A DNA stretch of 27,388 bases, from the NCBI GenBank assembly GCA_045599385.1, contig JAZRVW010000018.1:1-27388 (forward strand), read 5' to 3'. The position numbers and the translations under genes were made by a program. Within the stretch, counting starts at the first letter, position 1; each line of letters begins with the position of its first letter. Source of the stretch: F23-B02 sp045599385 (GTDB taxonomy: Bacteria > Bacillota > Clostridia > Oscillospirales > Oscillospiraceae). Below, in pieces: positions 1-6,245 of the stretch. The notes under the pieces are model-generated. The model was not told where the DNA came from and did no database searches. It saw nothing but the letters and a program-made list of their open reading frames with translations.

Positions 1-1161
1 ATACAGAACGGGTACGGGGTAAACGCAGTTTGCTTCGTGCTGCGCCCACTTGCACATTTGGGGAATGTCCTTCTCCTGAATATGACTGAAGCCCGTGGGT
101 ATACCCATGCGCTTATTCATGGCGTAAATCTCATCAATAAACGCCTGAGCTCGCTCTTCAATTGTACCCTCGGACTTTACGCCCGTAAGAGATGCCAGAT
201 GCGCCAGCTTGTAATGCACGCGCTTGCCGTAATCCTCAAGAACTATGGGCAGGATTACCGCATTTGCAAGACCGTGGGGTGTGTCATAAAGACCGCCGAG
301 CGTATGTGCGATGGCGTGAACGTTGCCTACGCCCGCACGACCGAAGGCATAGCCCGCCTTAAAGGACGCAATCTGCATTTCAAGACGTGCCTCCATGTCG
401 TTGCCGTCGCGGTAGGCTCTTTCAAGATACTTGAAGATTGCAACGGTGGCTTCCTCTGCCCATGCGTCAGTTTCTTTGGTCTTATTCACAACGCAGAGAT
501 ATGCCTCAACCGCGTGAGTCAGAGCGTCCATACCCGTGGCTGCGGTTACATCGGGTGCAACCTGAGTGTAAAGCTCGGGGTCAAGGATTGCGTAGTTAGG
601 TACAAGCGCATGGTCCATGATGGCAAACTTGTGGTGGGTTTCCTGGTCTGTGATAACCGCCGCAAAGGTGGTTTCGGAGCCCGTGCCTGCGGTGGTGGGA
701 ACGGCAACAAACAGAGGAATAAGGTGCAGCACCTTCAGAACGCCCTCCATTTTGGTGACGTCCATCTTGGGACGCACAACCTTTGCCGCTGCCGCCTTTG
801 CCGCGTCCATGGAGGAGCCGCCGCCGACGGCGAGGAAGCTGTCACAGCCCTCAGCCTTATACATTTCGCAGATTTCCTCAACGATTTTAACCGTGGGGTT
901 GGGCTTTACATCGGAGTAATGCACATACTTTATGCCTGCTTTGTCAAGAAGCGCAGTGATTTTGGGAACTGTTGCGGTACCCGAGGTGCAGCTGCTGACT
1001 ATCATGACCTTTTTTGCTTTTTTCTTTTTGAAAATTGCGGGAATTTCCTTTACGGTGCCTGCACCTACCATGGTCTTGGGTCTGGGCCAGGGAACGAACT
1101 TTGCGGCAAGGGCGAAGCCGCATTCAAAGCCGCGGTAATAGGTCTTTGCAAGAATATTCAT
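1..1161 (-). CDS. Iron-containing alcohol dehydrogenase (3' end cut by window edge)
   Basis: Reading the minus strand from the ATG at 1159-1161 gives an open frame of 387 codons to the window edge, so the C-terminus is missing. The start (MNILAKTYYRGFECG) follows an AAGGAG site. Seen: a GGGSSMDAAK nucleotide-binding motif, PTTAGTGSE, then MDALTHAVEAY and HAIAHTLGG...TPHG, which carry the Asp and His positions that bind iron in group III alcohol dehydrogenases. The family is usually about 385-400 residues, so only a few residues should be lost. Family members reduce aldehydes or ketones with NAD(P)H in the cytoplasm; the substrate (butanal, acetaldehyde, 1,3-propanediol type) cannot be told from the sequence. 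It lies 78 bp after fbp on the same strand and has its own promoter. Confidence 0.9.
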   Translation of the reverse strand, partial: MNILAKTYYRGFECGFALAAKFVPWPRPKTMVGAGTVKEIPAIFKKKKAKKVMIVSSCTSGTATVPKITALLDKAGIKYVHYSDVKPNPTVKIVEEICEMYKAEGCDSFLAVGGGSSMDAAKAAAAKVVRPKMDVTKMEGVLKVLHLIPLFVAVPTTAGTGSETTFAAVITDQETHHKFAIMDHALVPNYAILDPELYTQVAPDVTAATGMDALTHAVEAYLCVVNKTKETDAWAEEATVAIFKYLERAYRDGNDMEARLEMQIASFKAGYAFGRAGVGNVHAIAHTLGGLYDTPHGLANAVILPIVLEDYGKRVHYKLAHLASLTGVKSEGTIEERAQAFIDEIYAMNKRMGIPTGFSHIQEKDIPQMCKWAQHEANCVYPVPVLY

Positions 1162-1204
1162 ACAATTTCTCCTTTATGTAATTACAATTCTGTTTTCTGT
1201 ACTG

Positions 1205-1233
1205 ATTTTACCGTTTTTTCACGCTTAAGTCAA
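1205..1233 (-). promoter_or_regulatory. Sigma-A-type promoter of the alcohol dehydrogenase
   Basis: On the minus strand TTGACT (1228-1233) is followed after exactly 17 bases by TAAAAT (1205-1210). The predicted start near 1198 leaves a leader of about 37 bases with an AAGGAG site. The -35 box sits directly behind the fbp stop codon, so the gene can be expressed apart from fbp. Confidence 0.7.
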
Positions 1234-1239
1234 TGCGAA

Positions 1240-3123
1240 TTACGTTCTTTCCTCTATTTCACCGGAGCGGTAGGCCTCAAGCAGCTGCCGGAGTGCATCA
1301 ATGCGGCTTAAAAGCTTTTTGCCCTCGTCGGTATCGACAATGAAGCGCCGCTTGTCAAAAAGCTCAACCTGCACCGCGTCGGACTCAATATCCGCGTTTT
1401 CGGATATTGCCTTTGCAATGCCGTCAAAGGACCGGTGGGCCTTTATCTTCAGACCGTGGGAGTTGAAAACAAGCGTGTAGCCCGCGATTCCCGTTGTTTT
1501 CTGATAGGCCTCGCAGAAGCCGCCGTCGATGATGAACAGCTTTCCGTTTGCCTTGATGGGACTTTCACCCTTTTTCGCCTTGACGGGAGTGTGTCCGTTT
1601 ATGATATGTCCCGCATCTGCGTCAAGACCGAACTCGCAGAGGATTTTGCGTACAACGCCCTCGTCCTCCCAGAAATCGAAATAGTGGTTTTTCGGCTCAA
1701 CCCAGGTGCTCTTGTCATCAACCACAGCGCGCTCAAATGTGTGGAAAACCCTGCCTGAGAAGGGACTGTCATTGCCGCACCAGAGATACCACATCATATC
1801 AAGTGCCGATTCATCGTGGTTTGCCCAGGCGCTCTTGACAATGATATCTGCATAATCCATCAGGCTCTTGCCGCTGTACCATTTTCCGCCGTGGCGCACC
1901 CTCGCAAACTCTCCGTTTTCCGTCATGGGAATGCAGCCGTGATAGAGCAGATTTCCGTTGCAGCAGAGATATGTACTGCCCTTGCGGTAAATAAAGTCCA
2001 TGTGTCTTCGCAAAGACTGGCTCTCACGGAAGGCATTTACGTATTCGTCAATGAGCGCAAGCTCATCATCATTGAGCTCATAGGGGTTTTCCTGGTCAAC
2101 CGTAGTCCACTTGTCCGTATTCAGCGGATAAACCCCGTCATCAAGGCGCACGGTGTTGTTTTCAAAATCTATGCGCTCAAGCATAAGGCGGGAGTCCATG
2201 TTGTAGCCGGGGTGGCGCTTAATTATTCTGCCCTCAAGCTTGAAGCCCAGCATGTGCAGGGCAAGCTTCAGACTCTGCTTATCCGATGCGCCGTAATACT
2301 TCTCCGCGAAGGCCATAAGGGGACGGAGTGAAATTCCGTAGCGTCTGCCGATAAGATTCATGTTGTCGTATGTAACCGCTATGCGAAGCACGGTGAATAT
2401 GCAGGCGGGGCTGCCCGATGCGGCACCCAGCCAGAGAATATCGTGGTTACCCCACTGAATATCTATGTTCGGGTGCTCCATGAGCAAATCCGTAAGGCGC
2501 GCAGGCTCGGGGCCTCGGTCAAAAATATCGCCCACAACGTGAAGCTTGTCAACCGCAAGGCGCTTGATAAGCTCTGCCAGCGCCTCGATTACGCCGTCAG
2601 CCGCACCCGTGGAAACGATGCTGCGCATGAGGGTTTCGCGATAGCGCTGCTGGTTGGAGTATTCGTCCCTCTGCAGATGCAGAAGCTCATCAATGACATT
2701 TGCCCACTTGGGCGGCATCTGCTTGCGCACATAGCCTCTGGTGTATTTGCTGGACAGCATTTTCGTCAGCGTGCGAAGCATTTTGATGATTTCGTAAAGC
2801 TCGTCCTCGCTCACCTCGCCCTTTTCGTGCATGGCGGCAAGCACTTCTCTGGGGTAATAGATGAGCGTGCAAAGCTCGCGGCATTTCTCCTCGCCTATTC
2901 TGTCCTCAAAAAGCTTGCGTACTTTTTCAAGAATAACGCCTGAGCAGTTATTGAGGATATGGCGCACGGCGGCATACTCGCCGTGAAGGTCGCTGATAAA
3001 GTGCTCCGTACCCATGGGCAGAGCAAGAATGGATTTGAGATTAATTATTTCCATGCAGGCATCGGCCTCGCAGGGATATTTTTCGGAAAGCAGTTCGAGA
3101 TATTCTTTTGTGTAAGAGCTCAT
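1240..3123 (-). CDS. fbp: Fructose-1,6-bisphosphatase, class III
   Basis: A 627-residue protein that hydrolyses fructose-1,6-bisphosphate to fructose-6-phosphate in gluconeogenesis. It belongs to the Firmicute class III enzymes, which are built on a calcineurin-like metallophosphatase fold and unrelated to E. coli Fbp. Seen: SDLHGE at 44-49 (metal ligands Asp45, His47), GDIFDRG near 198, GNHDILW near 225 and NGHTPV in the C-terminal third. The length is slightly under the usual 640-670. The start ATG at 3121-3123 has a GGAGGTG site. The gene is transcribed divergently from the aldolase at 3214 from interleaved promoters, and the alcohol dehydrogenase follows it. Confidence 0.95.
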   Translation of the reverse strand: MSSYTKEYLELLSEKYPCEADACMEIINLKSILALPMGTEHFISDLHGEYAAVRHILNNCSGVILEKVRKLFEDRIGEEKCRELCTLIYYPREVLAAMHEKGEVSEDELYEIIKMLRTLTKMLSSKYTRGYVRKQMPPKWANVIDELLHLQRDEYSNQQRYRETLMRSIVSTGAADGVIEALAELIKRLAVDKLHVVGDIFDRGPEPARLTDLLMEHPNIDIQWGNHDILWLGAASGSPACIFTVLRIAVTYDNMNLIGRRYGISLRPLMAFAEKYYGASDKQSLKLALHMLGFKLEGRIIKRHPGYNMDSRLMLERIDFENNTVRLDDGVYPLNTDKWTTVDQENPYELNDDELALIDEYVNAFRESQSLRRHMDFIYRKGSTYLCCNGNLLYHGCIPMTENGEFARVRHGGKWYSGKSLMDYADIIVKSAWANHDESALDMMWYLWCGNDSPFSGRVFHTFERAVVDDKSTWVEPKNHYFDFWEDEGVVRKILCEFGLDADAGHIINGHTPVKAKKGESPIKANGKLFIIDGGFCEAYQKTTGIAGYTLVFNSHGLKIKAHRSFDGIAKAISENADIESDAVQVELFDKRRFIVDTDEGKKLLSRIDALRQLLEAYRSGEIEERT

Positions 3124-3151
3124 TTCGCACCTCCGATATCTTAATAATTAT

Positions 3152-3180
3152 ATCTTAGCATTGCATTTTATGTTTTACAA
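3152..3180 (-). promoter_or_regulatory. fbp promoter
   Basis: Minus strand: TTGTAA (3175-3180), 17-base spacer, TAAGAT (3152-3157). The predicted start is near 3145, about 22 bases before the fbp ATG. Its elements interleave with those of the plus-strand promoter at 3161-3188. Confidence 0.55.
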
Positions 3181-3188
3181 GCTATAAT
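3161..3188 (+). promoter_or_regulatory. Promoter of the HpcH/HpaI aldolase gene
   Basis: TTGCAT (3161-3166), 16-base spacer, perfect TATAAT (3183-3188). The predicted start is near 3195, just before the GGAG ribosome site at 3201-3204. The -35 box lies inside the spacer of the oppositely facing fbp promoter. Confidence 0.65.
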
Positions 3189-3213
3189 TATCATATAAAA
3201 GGAGCGTGAAACC

Positions 3214-3987
3214 ATGGAAAACAAACTTATGCAGAAACTACTTAACAAGGAAAAGCCCCTCGGTCTTTTCTTCGATACAGCCTCCGTCAGCATTATGGAG
3301 TGCATCGGCAGAACCGGCTTTGACTTCGTAATCATCGACAACGAGCACTCACCCGTTGAGGCGGAAAGCAGCACGAATTTCATACGCGCCGCAGAAAACT
3401 GCGGGCTTACTCCCCTCTGCAGAGTTCGCGAAACCTCGCGTCCCGCAATTCTGAAGCTTCTTGACGTTGGCGCCCAGGGACTTATTATTCCAAATGTCCA
3501 TTCACCTGAGCAGGTTAAGGAAGTTATTAATTACGCCAAATACTATCCCCTCGGCGAGCGCGGCTTCTGCCCCTCCAGAAAGGACGGCTGGGGCTATGAC
3601 ATTCCGGGCTCCGTTCCCGATGTCATGGCGCATTTCAACAGCGAAACCCTGCTCATTCCCCAGTGCGAAACCGTGGGCGCGCTTGAAAGCATTGAGGAAA
3701 TCGTTGCCCTCGACGGCGTTGACGGCATATTCGTCGGTCCCTTTGACCTGAGCATTTCCATGGGCATGCCCGGCGATTTCGCAAATCCCGTATTTCAGGC
3801 CGCACTTGACCGCATTCTCAGGGCGTGTCACGAAGCGGGCAAGTTCTGCATGCTCTTCGGCGGCAATGTAAATGCAGTTGTAGCCGGCTATAAGCGCGGC
3901 TTTGACTCCATGGCCTACAGTCTTGACGCCGCAATCATCATCGACGCCATGAAGGAACGTGTAAGCGCAATTAAAGAACAGATATAA
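3214..3987 (+). CDS. HpcH/HpaI aldolase/citrate lyase family protein
   Basis: A 257-residue TIM-barrel aldolase of the class II, metal-dependent HpcH/HpaI family (2-dehydro-3-deoxyglucarate aldolase or 4-hydroxy-2-oxoheptanedioate aldolase type). These enzymes split 2-keto-3-hydroxy acids into pyruvate and an aldehyde. Seen: FVIIDNEHSP near 38-47 (catalytic His), LCRVRE (carboxylate-binding Arg), GAQGLIIPNV, LIPQCET (metal-binding Glu) and GVDGIFVGPFDLSISMG (metal-binding Asp). The family usually has 250-270 residues, so this is complete. GGAG at 3201-3204 sets the start. The natural substrate is not readable from sequence. A strong terminator follows, so it is probably monocistronic. Confidence 0.9.
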   Translation: MENKLMQKLLNKEKPLGLFFDTASVSIMECIGRTGFDFVIIDNEHSPVEAESSTNFIRAAENCGLTPLCRVRETSRPAILKLLDVGAQGLIIPNVHSPEQVKEVINYAKYYPLGERGFCPSRKDGWGYDIPGSVPDVMAHFNSETLLIPQCETVGALESIEEIVALDGVDGIFVGPFDLSISMGMPGDFANPVFQAALDRILRACHEAGKFCMLFGGNVNAVVAGYKRGFDSMAYSLDAAIIIDAMKERVSAIKEQI

Positions 3988-3994
3988 CACGCAT

Positions 3995-4036
3995 AAAGCA
4001 GAAAGCGGAGCATCAGCTCCGCTTTCTGCTTTTCTA
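3995..4036 (+). terminator. Intrinsic terminator after the aldolase gene
   Basis: A perfect 15-bp stem (3997-4011 with 4016-4030) with an ATCA loop, extended by two A-T pairs and followed by TTTCTAT. It starts about 8 bases after the aldolase stop codon. Confidence 0.88.
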
Positions 4037-4211
4037 TCTAATACTAAACACCAATAGAAATCAGACAAAGATTTGCACCGCAGCAGCCGTAAAGATGTGC
4101 GTGCATAGGCAGTATTGACTTGCAAAAATGTCTGCATCGGGGGAGTCTGCAGGAAAGACTTTGTGCGGAAATGGTTCCTGTGCGCCTTAATCTTGCTGAC
4201 CGAGGTTTCCA

Positions 4212-4280
4212 AAGGGCATAAGCCCTTGGTCGCGTTTCTTTTTGCAGGCGTTTTTCTTTGGCGAAACAAAGAAAAATGCC
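4212..4280. repeat. Two-hairpin intergenic palindromic element (REP-like)
   Basis: In the 323-base gap between the aldolase and tspO there are two palindromes: AAGGGC-ATAA-GCCCTT (4212-4227), and a long arm pair GGCGTTTTTCTTTG (4247-4260) with its near-perfect complement (4267-4280, one mismatch) around the loop GCGAAA. No coding signal is seen here; a short open frame reading FFFGETKKNAE is a by-product of the palindrome. On the minus strand the second hairpin could also stop tspO transcripts, though it has no clean U-run. The rest of the gap (4037-4211) shows nothing recognisable. Confidence 0.55.
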
Positions 4281-4310
4281 GAAATACATAAGCAAATATG
4301 TATCCGTTTT

Positions 4311-4784
4311 TCAGTTCAGCTTATAAATTTCGTAGTTGAGGTATGCCGCAAAGGTAACCCACAGAAGATACGGCAGCATGAGAAAACCCGCTCTTTTGTC
4401 GATGCGGAAAAACTTCACCGTGGTTATGATAATCAGCACCCACAGAATAAGAAGCCACACAAGCGCAAAAAGATAGGCCTCGAGGTTAAAGAAGACCAGT
4501 GACCAGAAGAAATTGAAAACAAGCTGAATCCCGTAAAACAGCAATGCGCTGTTTTTTTCCGCATCGCCTGCGTCCGATGTCACCACTATGTACGACGCAA
4601 TGCCCATAAGCGTGTACAGTATTGTCCACACAATCGGGAACACAGCGGCAGGCGGTGCCAGCGCAGGCTTCTTAATGTACTCAAACATAATCATGTTATC
4701 CTTAGTAAGAAGCGCGGAAAGTCCGCCAACCGCAAGCGGTATGGCAACGCACAGCAGAAGCAGCTTCCAGTTAGTTTTTTTCAT
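4311..4784 (-). CDS. tspO: TspO/MBR family membrane protein
   Basis: A 157-residue, five-helix membrane protein of the TspO/translocator protein family, which bind porphyrins and related ligands. Seen: helix 1 at about 7-26, then KKPALAPP (38-45), FPIVWTILY (49-57), a helix LVFNFFWSLVFF, and a C-terminal helix with LPYLLWVTFAAYLNY. These are the family's Pro- and Trp-rich signature positions, and the length is typical (150-165). The start ATG at 4782-4784 has only a weak site (GGGTGATGAA). The gene stands alone between two hairpins. In bacteria the role (tetrapyrrole or stress related) is not settled, and nothing nearby clarifies it. Confidence 0.92.
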   Translation of the reverse strand: MKKTNWKLLLLCVAIPLAVGGLSALLTKDNMIMFEYIKKPALAPPAAVFPIVWTILYTLMGIASYIVVTSDAGDAEKNSALLFYGIQLVFNFFWSLVFFNLEAYLFALVWLLILWVLIIITTVKFFRIDKRAGFLMLPYLLWVTFAAYLNYEIYKLN

Positions 4785-4829
4785 TTCATCACCCAGTGCA
4801 TTCTATGTGGACATGAGTGGCAATATACG

Positions 4830-4861
4830 AAAAAAGAAGCACCCGATGGGTGCTTCTTTTT
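4830..4861. terminator. Bidirectional intrinsic terminator
   Basis: GAAGCACCC (4836-4844), loop GAT, GGGTGCTTC (4848-4856), with TTTTT on the plus side and six A on the other side, so it has a U-tract in both directions. It lies between the lipoprotein gene and tspO, both on the minus strand, and should isolate tspO from read-through. Confidence 0.8.
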
Positions 4862-5166
4862 GTATCGGTTTGGTAATCAGCCTTCCTTGAGTAAACAAGG
4901 AATGATGCGCCGAGAGAGATTTGTTTCAGATTTTGTTTCGTGAAAAGGCGCTTTTCCGCAGGAATACTTTGTGTATTTCAAGGGAAAGCAACGCGTTCAC
5001 GGAGCAAAAGATGCACAAAGCTCCGAAGGCGTATCGTTTCGCGTTTACTCCTTGATTGCTGCCTGTGCTGCTATTTACTAACTGCACTAATCAAAGCCAT
5101 CAAGCGGTTATGCTCTCCTTAATAAGGGGCTATATCAATTGTGATCGTCTGTCCTACCTTGATAGG
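4862..5166. other. Non-coding gap between tspO and the lipoprotein gene
   Basis: No gene is supportable in these 305 bases. A 7-bp hairpin (TTCCTTG, loop AGTAAA, CAAGGAA) is at 4883-4902. Short frames on both strands lack ribosome sites and any family resemblance; the plus-strand one is Arg/Lys/Cys-rich in a way typical of non-coding translation. The lipoprotein gene has no evident terminator of its own here, so the hairpin at 4830-4861 is its first obvious stop. Confidence 0.5.
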
Positions 5167-5757
5167 TTATGATGCTTCATTGATGTATATCATGATCATC
5201 CAGTAGCTATCGATCAACCATTCGCCATCCTCGTAATACAATTTTACGGGAATGCTTGCGGTGACAGGCTGTATACTGTTAATAATGGATATGGCCTGAT
5301 TATACAGTTCCATCTTTTTAGCTTCGTCACCGGCAAAAGTATTTTTAAATATGTCCTCGAGCTGACTTTTGGCAGCTTCAGGTGGGATGATGGTCACATT
5401 GACAGCCAGCTCAGCTTTATCGGTATCCTTATTCAAATAGAAGCTGTACCGGTCTATTTCGAAGCTGGCGTGTTCGATTATGTAGTCGCAAACCATTTCT
5501 GCAACTTCTGAATTCGTGTAGAAATCATAGTTAAAAGCGAGCTTATTTCTGCGAAGCTCATACTCCGGATCGCTGTCATATTTTTTCAGAAAATTAGCGC
5601 TGGAATTGCTCAGGTAGCCGCCCACAAAATTTTCCACTTCCCTAAAGCAAGCATCCCTGATTTCTTCCTCACTCATCTTTGGGCCGCTGTTGCATGCTGC
5701 AAGGGTAAGAACCAAAACGACTAAAATCAGCAAAATTCTTTTCATTTTCTTACTCAT
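5167..5757 (-). CDS. Predicted lipoprotein of unknown function
   Basis: A 196-residue exported lipoprotein. Residues 1-21 are a signal peptide (basic start, hydrophobic core LLILVVLVLTL) and the lipobox is LAAC with the acylated Cys at 22. The mature part is acidic and helix-rich, and ends in a strand-like VKLYYEDGEWLID. That ending resembles small NTF2-like or DUF4878-type lipoproteins, but I cannot assign a family. An AAAGGA site precedes the ATG at 5755-5757; a second Met at residue 5 is possible. Sample stretches are more AT-rich (counted: 27, 26 and 25 G+C in three 60-base lines) than the flanking genes, which may indicate separate origin. A promoter lies about 120 bases upstream. Confidence 0.8.
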   Translation of the reverse strand: MSKKMKRILLILVVLVLTLAACNSGPKMSEEEIRDACFREVENFVGGYLSNSSANFLKKYDSDPEYELRRNKLAFNYDFYTNSEVAEMVCDYIIEHASFEIDRYSFYLNKDTDKAELAVNVTIIPPEAAKSQLEDIFKNTFAGDEAKKMELYNQAISIINSIQPVTASIPVKLYYEDGEWLIDSYWMIMIYINEAS

Positions 5758-5883
5758 ATTTTTATTCCTTTCTCAAAATAATCTGCGAGGTTTTCCGTCT
5801 CACATGGAGCTTCTGCATTCTTCTCCCCACAGCATTATTACTGATTGCATCGAACCCTCTGTCTTCATGTTTTTTCTAATGTG

Positions 5884-5913
5884 ATTATACCTCTGCGGCC
5901 GCGGCTTTGTAAA
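5884..5913 (-). promoter_or_regulatory. Promoter of the lipoprotein gene
   Basis: Minus strand: TTTACA (5908-5913), 18-base spacer, perfect TATAAT (5884-5889). The predicted start is near 5877, which leaves an untranslated leader of about 120 bases before the ATG. I see no known riboswitch in that leader. Confidence 0.6.
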
Positions 5914-5972
5914 GGAATTTTTCGATAGAAGGACCAGAACTCATTGCCCAGATACCGTTTCCCTAACGATGT

Positions 5973-6013
5973 CAATTGTCAAAGAGCAATTGGATCTGAT
6001 TCCACTTGCGTGG
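5973..6013 (-). other. boxB/boxA-like element resembling an rRNA-operon leader
   Basis: On the minus strand a small hairpin CCAC-GCAA-GTGG (6002-6013, GNRA tetraloop) is followed 13 bases later by TGCTCTTTGACA (5977-5988), one base different from the E. coli rrn boxA TGCTCTTTAACA. The order hairpin then boxA is that of rRNA leaders. CAATTG flanks the core on both sides (5973-5978, 5987-5992). No rRNA gene is in the window, so this may be a relic or a chance match. The remaining bases of the 5914-6099 stretch hold nothing else I can name. Confidence 0.35.
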
Positions 6014-6098
6014 CTCTCTTCTCCATCTGGTAGGCATCGAGAAGGGCAAAAACTAAACCAAATTTCAAAATTTCTCAAAAAATTTTTCCTCCTTGTCC

Positions 6099-6137
6099 GA
6101 AAAATAAAAAAACCGGTCATCCGAATAGGACAACCGG
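6099..6137 (-). terminator. Second (distal) intrinsic terminator after ppdK
   Basis: Read on the minus strand, CCGGTTGTCC, loop TATTC, GGATGACCGG forms a 10-bp stem with two G-U pairs, followed by TTTTTTTATTTTT. On the plus strand the same two positions would be C-A mismatches, so the hairpin is shaped for minus-strand RNA. Confidence 0.85.
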
Positions 6138-6161
6138 CTATATCTACGCTTTATTTCAAGC

Positions 6162-6202
6162 AAAAAATAACGGTCACACCACTTATTAGGTGATGTGACC
6201 GT
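6162..6202 (-). terminator. First intrinsic terminator after ppdK
   Basis: Minus strand: ACGGTCACATCACCT, loop AAT, AAGTGGTGTGACCGT, followed by TATTTTTTG. The 15-bp stem has one G-U pair and one mismatch next to the loop. It begins about 43 bases after the ppdK stop codon. Confidence 0.85.
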
Positions 6203-6245
6203 ATTTGTTGGTTTATTCTCGCTTTACGCTAAGCAGAATATCTGA

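Noticed and set aside
37..1311. A 424-codon plus-strand open frame at the left edge
   Set aside because: It is antisense to the alcohol dehydrogenase and the end of fbp, has Cys-rich unlike-protein sequence and no ribosome site.
4242..4502. An 86-codon plus-strand frame reading through the intergenic palindrome into tspO antisense
   Set aside because: Half of it is antisense to tspO and the rest is palindrome; no ribosome site.
4940..5122. A possible small basic protein, 60 codons
   Set aside because: No ribosome site, and an Arg/Lys/Cys-rich composition typical of translated non-coding DNA.
5840..5860. A GGTTCGAT-like T-loop on the minus strand as a tRNA
   Set aside because: No acceptor, D or anticodon stems can be folded around it.
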